Shown here piece by piece: positions 42,576 to 49,364 of a stretch of DNA of 49,364 nucleotides. Position numbers and translations under genes: made by a program. Every line of letters starts with the position of its first letter. Position 1 is the first letter of the stretch. Under the pieces are notes generated by a model. The model had not been told where the DNA came from, searched no databases, and saw only the letters and a program-made list of their open reading frames with translations. The stretch is from Lachnospiraceae bacterium (GTDB lineage Bacteria; Bacillota; Clostridia; Lachnospirales; Lachnospiraceae), in contig JAFUMV010000122.1 of NCBI GenBank assembly GCA_017482485.1, forward strand, positions 1 through 49,364, written 5' to 3'.

Positions 42576-44015
42576 ATGTTTGATATCGCAATAATCGGCG
42601 CCGGCGTGGTAGGCGGCATGATTGCACGAAAACTTTCCGGATACGATCTGAGCATCTGTCTGGTAGAGCGGAAAAATGATGTGGCAATGGGAGCGACAAG
42701 AGCCAATTCCGCCATTGTACACGCCGGATTTGATGCACATAGCGGCTCATTAAAAGCAAAGCTGAATGTGCGCGGTTCCGAAATGATGGAAGAGACAGCA
42801 GCGCAGCTGGGCGTAAAATATCGCCGCAACGGTTCTCTTGTCATCGGTTTTAATGAAGAGGACAGAAAAGAGCTGGAAAATCTTCTGGACAGAGGAAATC
42901 AAAACGGTGTAAAGGATCTTCGGATTTTGGAAAAAGAAGAACTGCACGCGCTGGAGCCGAACCTGTCCGAAAATGTGGAGTGTGCGCTGTATGCGCCTAC
43001 CGGAGCAATTATCTGCCCTTACGAACTGACCATTGCTGCGGTGGGAAACGCCATGGACAACGGTGCAGTGCTGGAACGCAATTTTGAAGTAACTGATATA
43101 AAAAAGGAAGAAGAAGGCTATCTGCTTACGAGCGCTGACGGAAAAGAAATCTGTGCCCGCACCGTAATCAATGCGGCAGGAGTGTATGCGGATAAAATCG
43201 CGGCCATGGTCGGCGATCAGTCATTTTCCGTTCATCCCAGGCGCGGCGAGTATATTCTGCTGGACAAAGAGGTGGGGAATCTGATTTCCCATACCGTGTT
43301 CAGAACGCCTTCCAAAATGGGAAAAGGAATTTTAGTGACACCCACTGTGGACGGCAACCTGCTGACAGGCCCCACCTCTGTGGATATCTCCGATAAAGAG
43401 GATACTTCCACCACCCAGGAAGGGTTTGCAAAGGTGATCAAAGAGGCACAGGAAAATGTGAGCACAATTCCCTTCGGAAAGACCATCACTTCCTTCTGCG
43501 GTCTGCGTGCGGTGGGAAGCACCGGTGACTTCATCATCAATGCGCCCAAAAAAGGCTTCATTAATGTAGCCGGAATTGAATCGCCAGGTCTTTCTGCCTC
43601 TCCGGCCATTGCGGAATATGTGGCAGAGCTGGTAAAAGAACAGGGCATTTCCCTGGTGGAAAAAGAAAATTACAATCCCTGCAGAGAGGCCATGCATCAT
43701 TTCCGGGAAGCTGATATGGACGAAAAGAACAGGATTATTTCAAAGGATAAGTCCTACGGAAAGATTGTCTGCCGCTGTGAAGGCATTACGGAAGGAGAGA
43801 TTCTGGCGGCTCTTCGCACCAATCCCAAAGCGGTGGATCTGGATGGGGTCAAGAGAAGAACCAGAGCGCAGATGGGCAGATGTCAGGGCGGTTTCTGCTC
43901 TCCCCATATCGTGGAAATGATTGCAAAAGAGCTGAATATTCCCATCGAAAAGGTGACAAAATCGGGCGGCAATTCCTACGTGAATCTGGGCAGAACAAAA
44001 GGGGAGGTTAAGTGA
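42576..44015 (+). CDS. GlpA-like FAD-dependent glycerol-3-phosphate dehydrogenase subunit
   Basis: This 479-residue protein has an FAD motif IAIIGAGVVGGMIARKL, the DAO-fold ATRANSAIVHAGFD, and a C-terminal BFD-type [2Fe-2S] domain with Cys399, Cys401, Cys436 and Cys441. The architecture matches anaerobic GlpA. It oxidises sn-glycerol-3-phosphate, or a similar hydroxy acid, to dihydroxyacetone phosphate. It is followed at once by a GlpB-like flavoprotein, a DUF1667 protein and GlpP, so glycerol metabolism is the best reading. LhgO-like 2-hydroxyglutarate oxidase is the alternative. A strong AGGAGG site precedes it. Confidence 0.85.
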   Translation: MFDIAIIGAGVVGGMIARKLSGYDLSICLVERKNDVAMGATRANSAIVHAGFDAHSGSLKAKLNVRGSEMMEETAAQLGVKYRRNGSLVIGFNEEDRKELENLLDRGNQNGVKDLRILEKEELHALEPNLSENVECALYAPTGAIICPYELTIAAVGNAMDNGAVLERNFEVTDIKKEEEGYLLTSADGKEICARTVINAAGVYADKIAAMVGDQSFSVHPRRGEYILLDKEVGNLISHTVFRTPSKMGKGILVTPTVDGNLLTGPTSVDISDKEDTSTTQEGFAKVIKEAQENVSTIPFGKTITSFCGLRAVGSTGDFIINAPKKGFINVAGIESPGLSASPAIAEYVAELVKEQGISLVEKENYNPCREAMHHFREADMDEKNRIISKDKSYGKIVCRCEGITEGEILAALRTNPKAVDLDGVKRRTRAQMGRCQGGFCSPHIVEMIAKELNIPIEKVTKSGGNSYVNLGRTKGEVK

Positions 44016-44016
44016 G

Positions 44017-45261
44017 ATGACAGAACTTGTAATTATCGGCGGCGGCCCTGCCGGCATGAGCGCGGCGGTGGCAGCATATGAAAGCGGTGTCCGCGACATT
44101 CTGATTCTGGAAAGAGATAAGAAACTGGGCGGCATTTTGCAGCAGTGCATCCATAACGGTTTTGGTCTGCACAAATTCGGAGAAGAGCTGACAGGACCGG
44201 AATATGCATGGAAATATGAACAAAAGGTGAGAGAACTGGAAATTCCCGTTAAGCTCAATACCATGGTGCTGGATATCACGGAGGATAAGGTGATTACGGC
44301 AACCAATGAGGAGGAAGGCATTTTTCAGATTCAGGCTAAAGCCATTATTCTGGCCATGGGATGCCGGGAGCGTTCCAAAGGCGCGCTGAACATTCCGGGA
44401 AGCCGTCCGGCGGGTATTTACAGCGCCGGCACTGCACAGAAATATGTGAACATGATGGGATATCTGCCGGGCAAAGAGGTCGTGATTCTGGGCTCCGGCG
44501 ATATCGGCCTGATCATGGCAAGACGCATGACGCTGGAAGGGGCGAAGGTCCATGCAGTGTGTGAACTGATGCCTTACTCCGGCGGCCTGATTCGAAACAT
44601 TGAGCAGTGCCTGAATGATTTTCATATCCCGTTAAAGCTCAGCCACACGGTGACACAGATTCATGGAAAAGAGAGACTGGAGGGCGTGACCATCAGCCAG
44701 GTGGATGAAAAACGCCGTCCCATTCCCGGCACAGAGGAGTATATTCCCTGCGATACCCTGCTGTTATCTGTGGGATTGATTCCGGAAAATGAGCTGTCAA
44801 AGAGTGCCGGTGTGCAGATGGACCGCATCACCGGAGGCGCGGTGGTGGACCAGAACCGCCAGACATCTGTGGACGGCATTTTTGCCTGCGGCAACGTGCT
44901 GCACGTGCATGATCTGGTAGACTATGTTTCTGAGGAAGCGGAAATTGCCGGAAAGAGTGCAGCGGAATATATTTTTAAGAAGAACACCGAAAAAGAAGCG
45001 GTGCGCATTCCAATCACCACAGACGGAAAAATCCGCTATACAGTTCCCGAAGTGATCACAGAAAAGAAGGATATTTCCGTGTTCTTCCGCGTGGCGGATG
45101 TATACCGCAACGTGGAGATCTGTGTATATAATGATAAAAATGAAAAAGTTTTTTCCAGAAAGAAGTTAAAAGCTGCGCCCGGTGAGATGGAAAACATTCC
45201 GTTAAAGGCAGCAGCGTTTGAAAACGCACAGAGCCTGCGTTTTGAACTGGAGGTGAAATAA
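44017..45261 (+). CDS. NAD(P)/FAD-dependent oxidoreductase, GlpB-like partner
   Basis: This 414-residue protein is a two-dinucleotide-binding flavoprotein. FAD sites are LVIIGGGPAGMSAAVAAYES and the late VDGIFACGNVLHVHDLVD; the NAD site is EVVILGSGDIGLIMARRM. The ILQQCIHNGFGLHKF segment is typical of the homologues that pair with GlpA-like and DUF1667 proteins in clostridia. It probably passes electrons between the GlpA-like subunit and NAD. The C-terminal 75 residues are beta-rich. It starts 1 bp after the stop of the previous gene. Confidence 0.85.
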   Translation: MTELVIIGGGPAGMSAAVAAYESGVRDILILERDKKLGGILQQCIHNGFGLHKFGEELTGPEYAWKYEQKVRELEIPVKLNTMVLDITEDKVITATNEEEGIFQIQAKAIILAMGCRERSKGALNIPGSRPAGIYSAGTAQKYVNMMGYLPGKEVVILGSGDIGLIMARRMTLEGAKVHAVCELMPYSGGLIRNIEQCLNDFHIPLKLSHTVTQIHGKERLEGVTISQVDEKRRPIPGTEEYIPCDTLLLSVGLIPENELSKSAGVQMDRITGGAVVDQNRQTSVDGIFACGNVLHVHDLVDYVSEEAEIAGKSAAEYIFKKNTEKEAVRIPITTDGKIRYTVPEVITEKKDISVFFRVADVYRNVEICVYNDKNEKVFSRKKLKAAPGEMENIPLKAAAFENAQSLRFELEVK

Positions 45262-45606
45262 ATGACCAGAGAACTGACCTGCATCATCTGTCCGAGAGGA
45301 TGTGCCTTGAAGATTGAACTGGAAGATGGTAAAATATTGAGTGTTTCCGGAAACAGCTGTCCGCGTGGAGAACAATATGCAAAAGATGAATGCTGCAATC
45401 CGCAGAGAACAGTAACTTCCACCGTACGCTGCGAGGCCGGCAGAATGGTGTCTGTGAAAACAGATCGCCCCATTCCGAAGGATAAGATGTTTGACTGCAT
45501 GGAGCGCATCAATGCAGCGACGGCAAAGCTGCCGGTGCATATCGGAGATGTGATTCTGGAGGATGTGTTCGGAAGCCGCGTGGTGGCTACAGGAAACGCA
45601 GAGTAA
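45262..45606 (+). CDS. DUF1667 cysteine-rich protein
   Basis: This 114-residue protein has cysteines spaced CIICPRGCALK, then NSCPRGEQYA and ECCNPQRTV, followed by VRCEAG, a pattern that could hold an iron-sulfur cluster, and a short C-terminal half. It starts directly after the stop of the GlpB-like gene. DUF1667 proteins accompany GlpA/GlpB-like pairs in Firmicutes and are presumed to be the third, electron-transfer subunit in place of GlpC. Confidence 0.85.
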   Translation: MTRELTCIICPRGCALKIELEDGKILSVSGNSCPRGEQYAKDECCNPQRTVTSTVRCEAGRMVSVKTDRPIPKDKMFDCMERINAATAKLPVHIGDVILEDVFGSRVVATGNAE

Positions 45607-45641
45607 AGGAACGGAAAAAACAATAAGAAAAGAGAACAACG

Positions 45642-46196
45642 ATGATTATTGCGGCGATACGGAATGCCCGGGATCTTGAAATGGCCAAGAGGTCCCGGAT
45701 TACGATGATATTTTGCTTAAATGCCAGCATTCTGACGCTGGAAGAGCTGGTAAAAACAGCCCACGAAGCAGGAAAGAAAATCTATGTGCACATGGATCTG
45801 GTGGAAGGTATCGGAAAGGACAAACCCGGTCTGGAATATGTCAAACAAAAGGGTGTGGACGGCATTATCAGCACCAGAGTCAGCCTGATCAAAGCGGCCA
45901 GAGAAGTGGGGCTGTTTACCGTGCAGCGCTTTTTTATCGTGGATTCCCAGGCGGTGGGGACAGCGCTGGAGTATATCAAGGCATCCAAACCCGACATGAT
46001 TGAGGTGATGCCAGGCACGGTGACAAAAGTGATTGCGGATCTGAAAAATAAAATTGACATTCCGATTATTGCCGGTGGTCTGATTGAAACAAAACAGGAA
46101 GTTGATGCTGCTTTGGTAAACGGCGCTGCCGCGGTTTCGACCAGCAGGCAGGAATTGTGGGGAAGGAAAAAAAGAATTGAGTACGTTAAAGGATAA
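45642..46196 (+). CDS. glpP: Glycerol-3-phosphate responsive antiterminator
   Basis: This 184-residue TIM-barrel-like protein has all GlpP landmarks: an N-terminal MIFCLNASILTLEELV, YVHMDLVEGIGKDK, DGIISTRVSLIKAA, VMPGTVTKVI, and PIIAGGLIETKQEV with STSRQELW. GlpP binds glycerol-3-phosphate and leader RNA to prevent termination. In this operon the leader terminator at 41657-41709 is its likely target, making an autoregulatory loop. Its 3' end overlaps the HAD gene by 20 bp. Confidence 0.92.
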   Translation: MIIAAIRNARDLEMAKRSRITMIFCLNASILTLEELVKTAHEAGKKIYVHMDLVEGIGKDKPGLEYVKQKGVDGIISTRVSLIKAAREVGLFTVQRFFIVDSQAVGTALEYIKASKPDMIEVMPGTVTKVIADLKNKIDIPIIAGGLIETKQEVDAALVNGAAAVSTSRQELWGRKKRIEYVKG

Positions 46197-46977
46197 AAAA
46201 CTGTTTTTACTGGATATGGACGGTACCATTTATTTGGATGAGGAACTGTTTGACGGCACCATGGATTTTCTGGAGTATGTCAAACGCATCGGAGGCAGAT
46301 ATATTTTTCTGACGAACAATTCCTCCAAAAGCGTATCCGCATATGTGGAAAAGCTGGGACGCCTGGGCATTAAGGCCACAGCCGATGATTTTTTGACTTC
46401 CACCAATGCTACGGTTTTGTTTTTGCTCAAGAAAAACTATCATAAGATTTATGCCTTTGGAACCACCTCTTTTAAAGAGCAGTTAAAGGAGGCGGGGCTT
46501 CCGATCACGGATAAGCTGGAGGATGATATTGACTGCCTGTGCATGGGATTTGATACGGAACTGACCTTTCAGAAGCTGGAAGATGCCTGCATTTTATTAA
46601 ATCGCGGCGTAGATTATATCGCCACCAATCCGGACTGGGTCTGCCCTACCTGGTACGGCTATGTGCCGGACTGCGGCTCTGTCAGCCAGATGCTTTTTAA
46701 TGCCACAAAGCGCAAACCGCAGTTTATCGGGAAACCGGAGCCTACCATGGTATATCTCGCCATGGAGAAAACCGGATTTTTGCCGGAGCAAACCGCTGTG
46801 ATGGGCGACCGGCTCTATACGGATATCGCCTGCGGCGTGAATGCGGGAATCAGTTCCATCTTTGTGCTCAGCGGGGAAGGAACGCTGGAAGACCTTGCTG
46901 CCAGCGAGGTGAAGCCGGAATTTGTGTATGACAATATCCGTCAGGTTTTTGATGAACTGACCGGGACTGCGGATTGA
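46177..46977 (+). CDS. HAD-IIA family phosphatase (NagD/AraL/PGP-like)
   Basis: This 266-residue protein has the HAD motifs LLDMDGTIYLDEELFDG (motif I), IFLTNNSSKS (motif II), FIGKPEPTMV (motif III) and MGDRLYTDIACGVNAG (motif IV), with the C2-type cap of the HAD-IIA group. These enzymes dephosphorylate small sugar or glycerol phosphates; in a glp operon, glycerol-phosphate or glycolate-phosphate detoxification is plausible. It starts with TTG inside the end of glpP. A terminator follows. Confidence 0.9.
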   Translation: MSTLKDKKLFLLDMDGTIYLDEELFDGTMDFLEYVKRIGGRYIFLTNNSSKSVSAYVEKLGRLGIKATADDFLTSTNATVLFLLKKNYHKIYAFGTTSFKEQLKEAGLPITDKLEDDIDCLCMGFDTELTFQKLEDACILLNRGVDYIATNPDWVCPTWYGYVPDCGSVSQMLFNATKRKPQFIGKPEPTMVYLAMEKTGFLPEQTAVMGDRLYTDIACGVNAGISSIFVLSGEGTLEDLAASEVKPEFVYDNIRQVFDELTGTAD

Positions 46978-46978
46978 A

Positions 46979-47017
46979 AAAAGGGTTCTCATCGGATCGT
47001 GATGGGAACCCTTTTGC
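46979..47017 (+). terminator. Intrinsic terminator of the mgtC-glp operon
   Basis: The 15-bp stem AAAAGGGTTCTCATC/GATGGGAACCCTTTT has one G-U pair and a 7-nt loop. The run of T's is short (four, in the stem end). Confidence 0.75.
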
Positions 47018-47164
47018 AGTATCAGCTCAGTCATGGCAGAACGGATCCTTTTTGGAGCATTATGTCGGCACCAATGCAAAATCTGGAATATACTTTTGGC
47101 GCGGTATGTGTTATAATCGGAAAACGTGACAAAATAGATATGGGTTTATGTAAGGAGGCAGCAA

Positions 47165-49159
47165 TTGGAAATCAATGATGAGAGCAAAAGCCTGGGAGAA
47201 GATAAAATTTCCAGGCTTTTATTAAAATTTTCGATCCCCTGTGTGATGGGTCTGTTAATCAGTGCATTGTACAATATTGTGGATCAGATTTTTATTGGAA
47301 ACAGTGAACTTGGCTATTTGGGCAACGCGGCTACGGGAGTCTCTTTTCCGGTGATCTGTATTGCCAACGCTTTTGCCTGGTGCGTGGGAGACGGAGCGGC
47401 TTCCTATCTGAGCATCTGTGCCGGGCGAAAGGATACGGACAGCGCCCACAAATGCGTGGGAACAGGTATTACCGTCACACTGCTGATCAGCGTCATTTTG
47501 ATGGCTGTGTGTGAAATATTCCGCGTTCCGCTGATGCGCATGTTTGGGGCATCTGACCAGACAATTGGTATGGCGGTGGAATACTTTGCTATTGTGGCAG
47601 CGTTTTTTCCCTTTTATTTATTATTGAATGTGATGAACAGCATGATTCGGGCGGATGGAAGCCCTGCCTTCGCCATGGTGGCCATGCTGACGGGAGCGAT
47701 CACCAATATCATTCTGGACCCGGTGTTCATCTTTTTGCTGAAGTGGGGAATTGCCGGAGCTGCCTGGGCTACCGCAATCGGTCAGGTGGCATCCTTTCTT
47801 ATCTGTGCGGTTTATTTTTTCAAACCCAAAAATTTCAGGCTGACGAAAAGAAGTTTTGTACCGGACAAAGCCATACTGCGCAGCACCATATCCCTGGGAG
47901 CGGCAACCTTTGTGACCCAGATTTCGATTGTGGTGGTTTCACTTGTGTGCAATATGAATCTGGCCAAGTATGGTCAGCTGTCAAAGTATGGACCGGACAT
48001 TCCGATTTCCGTGTTCAGCATCCAGACAAAAGTGTATACGGTGGTCTGCAATATCGTCACCGGAATTGTATTGGGCGGCCAGCCGATTTTTGGCTATAAC
48101 TATGGTGCAGGGAAGATAAAACGGGTTCGGGAAACCTACCGGCTTGTGCTGAAGTCCACCCTGGTGGTGGGGATTGCAGCAACCCTGATTTTTGAACTCT
48201 GTCCCCAGGTGGTGATCGGAATTTTCGGTTCCGGAGATGGGTTGTATCAGGAATTTGCAATCAGCACCTTCCGCATTTATCTGTCGCTGACTGCGATTAC
48301 CTGTCTGGTAAAAATGACGGCCGTTTTTTTTCAGTCCATCGGAAAATCCATGCGTGCGGTGGTCGCGTCTTTGATTCGTGACATTGTCTGCTTCACACCG
48401 CTGGCAATTTTACTGCCGTTATTTATGGAAAGAAGAGAGGCCGGAGCAGGCGTCATTGGCATTTTGTATGCAGCGCCGATTGCGGATCTGGTGGCTGTTG
48501 TGGTGATTTTGAGCCTGACCATTCCTTTTTTTGCTTCTCTGAAGGAGGAAAAAGTTTCCGCTGCGCCGAATGCCATGTTTATCAGGCCTTCCAGACCCGG
48601 CACGATCATCACGATTGCGAGAGAGCATGGTACGGCCGGCAAGCAGATCGGCAAGCAGCTTGCCAAACGGCTGAACATTCCTTTTTATTACAAGGAAATG
48701 ACCGCGCTGGCGGCACAGGAAAGCGGACTGGATACGGATTTCCTTTCGGACATCAATAATAATTCTCCCTCCCTGCTGCATGAACTGTATCTGAGCACCA
48801 ATGTGATACAGCAGGCCGTTATCGCGCAGGAGAAAATCATCCGGAAGATTGCGGATAACGGAACCTGTGTCATTGTTGGAAGAGCGGCGGATTATGTGCT
48901 GCGGGATTACGAAAATGTTGTCCGTATCTTTCTTTACGGGCCGAAAGAATATCGTGTGAAAAAAATCATGGAGATGTATGGGGATACCGAAGAAGCGGCA
49001 GCAGCCAACGTGAAGCATTCCGATGAGGCCAGGGCTGCTTATTATCGCAATATTTCCGGCAGAAGCTGGGGAGATCCGCACAACTATGATCTGTGTGTGG
49101 ATGCCTCTGTCGGTTTGGAAAAATGTGTGGACCTGATTTGTGAGAGGATAAAAAACTGA
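47165..49159 (+). CDS. MATE family transporter fused to a cytidylate-kinase-like domain
   Basis: This 664-residue protein has residues 1 to about 455 as a MATE-type antiporter with some twelve hydrophobic segments (FSIPCVMGLLISALYNIVDQIFIG at the start, then GGQPIFGYNYGAGKIKRVRE). Residues from about 480 to the end form a cytidylate-kinase-like P-loop domain (TIITIAREHGTAGKQIGKQLAKR, VIVGRAADYVL, ISGRSWGDPHNYDLCVD). The two are in one frame without interruption. MATE proteins export drugs or metabolites using ion gradients; the kinase-like part may sense or phosphorylate a nucleotide, or another ligand. The TTG start has AAGGAGG. Confidence 0.88.
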   Translation: MEINDESKSLGEDKISRLLLKFSIPCVMGLLISALYNIVDQIFIGNSELGYLGNAATGVSFPVICIANAFAWCVGDGAASYLSICAGRKDTDSAHKCVGTGITVTLLISVILMAVCEIFRVPLMRMFGASDQTIGMAVEYFAIVAAFFPFYLLLNVMNSMIRADGSPAFAMVAMLTGAITNIILDPVFIFLLKWGIAGAAWATAIGQVASFLICAVYFFKPKNFRLTKRSFVPDKAILRSTISLGAATFVTQISIVVVSLVCNMNLAKYGQLSKYGPDIPISVFSIQTKVYTVVCNIVTGIVLGGQPIFGYNYGAGKIKRVRETYRLVLKSTLVVGIAATLIFELCPQVVIGIFGSGDGLYQEFAISTFRIYLSLTAITCLVKMTAVFFQSIGKSMRAVVASLIRDIVCFTPLAILLPLFMERREAGAGVIGILYAAPIADLVAVVVILSLTIPFFASLKEEKVSAAPNAMFIRPSRPGTIITIAREHGTAGKQIGKQLAKRLNIPFYYKEMTALAAQESGLDTDFLSDINNNSPSLLHELYLSTNVIQQAVIAQEKIIRKIADNGTCVIVGRAADYVLRDYENVVRIFLYGPKEYRVKKIMEMYGDTEEAAAANVKHSDEARAAYYRNISGRSWGDPHNYDLCVDASVGLEKCVDLICERIKN

Positions 49160-49190
49160 TCATGTGATTCAGGACCGGCCGAAAAATTGG

Positions 49191-49228
49191 CAGCACCGGC
49201 ATATCAATGAATGCCGGTGCTGTATTTG
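49191..49228 (+). terminator. Intrinsic terminator, group IIC intron insertion target
   Basis: The perfect 12-bp stem CAGCACCGGCAT/ATGCCGGTGCTG has an 8-nt loop and then TATTTG, where the intron begins. The original U tract may continue beyond the intron. Confidence 0.9.
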
Positions 49229-49364
49229 GTGCGCCCGGCGGGCGCACGTTCTAACGGGTGAAAGTCCCGAATCCGCCCGGCAGTGGGAAGGATATAGCTG
49301 AACACCAAGGGCGTTACCGTGAGGTAGGGTCTGGAGGAAGGTGAAGGCAAACCTCTGCCCCAAC
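49229..49364 (+). mobile_element. 5' end of a group IIC intron (continues past the window)
   Basis: It starts with GTGCGCCC and the hairpin GTGCGCC-CGGC-GGGCGCAC, then AACGGGTGAAAGTCCCGAA, AAGGGCGTTACCGTGAGGTAG, GGTCTGGAGGAAGG and GAAGGCAAACCTC. This order matches domain I of bacterial group IIC introns of the Bacillus halodurans B.h.I1 type. Insertion right behind a terminator stem is the hallmark target choice of this class. The intron's reverse transcriptase gene and domains II-VI lie outside the window. Confidence 0.88.

Overview
The window looks like chromosomal DNA of an anaerobic, spore-former-related gut Firmicute, most likely Lachnospiraceae. Supporting signs are strong AGGAGG-type ribosome binding sites, a stand-alone Spo0A C-terminal domain, LplB/YtcP-type sugar transporter permeases, an oxygen-sensitive glycyl radical enzyme with its activase, a GlpP-type antiterminator and a group IIC intron. 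No tRNA, rRNA or CRISPR array was seen.

Layout. 1-3.2 kb: an AT-rich regulatory stretch with the 3' part of a TPR-type regulator, an overlapping antisense secreted peptide, a sigma region-2-only protein, a Spo0A_C protein, an SGNH hydrolase and an ECF sigma factor. 3.4-5.8 kb: a glycerol-1-phosphate dehydrogenase-like (AraM) gene and an Rpn-type nuclease gene. 6.3-38.7 kb: a large catabolic island of four modules, each with a divergently transcribed AraC regulator. Module 1 (AraC-1, 7.4-17.2 kb) has two permeases, a lipoprotein, a glycosidase-like protein, a metallo-beta-lactamase-fold protein and two tandem PHP proteins. Module 2 (AraC-2, 19.5-22.6 kb) has Gfo1, a Hyi-like TIM barrel and Gfo2. 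Module 3 (AraC-3, 24.1-35.5 kb) has Gfo3-6, a radical SAM activase, a glycyl radical enzyme, Gfo7-8, a cupin and an FAD oxidoreductase. Module 4 (AraC-4, 36.6-38.7 kb) has an enolase-superfamily sugar acid dehydratase and an SDR. 39-49 kb: a split threonine/serine exporter, a FliB-family protein, an mgtC-glpAB-DUF1667-glpP-HAD operon behind a leader terminator, a MATE/cytidylate-kinase fusion, and the 5' end of a group IIC intron placed just after that gene's terminator.

The most unusual unit is the island. It holds eight Gfo/Idh/MocA proteins: three paralogous pairs and two singletons, one of which lacks the family lysine and carries GH109-like motifs. They surround a glycyl radical enzyme whose catalytic cysteine is not followed by the usual glutamate. 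My inference is a redox (oxidation-elimination) route for an oligosaccharide, glycoside, cyclitol or sugar acid: uptake by module 1, NAD-dependent oxidation and elimination or isomerisation by Gfo/Hyi proteins, a radical step of unknown chemistry, then dehydration and reduction by module 4. The substrate cannot be named from the sequence. The paralogy of AraC-1 and AraC-3 suggests that modules 1 and 3 are co-regulated.
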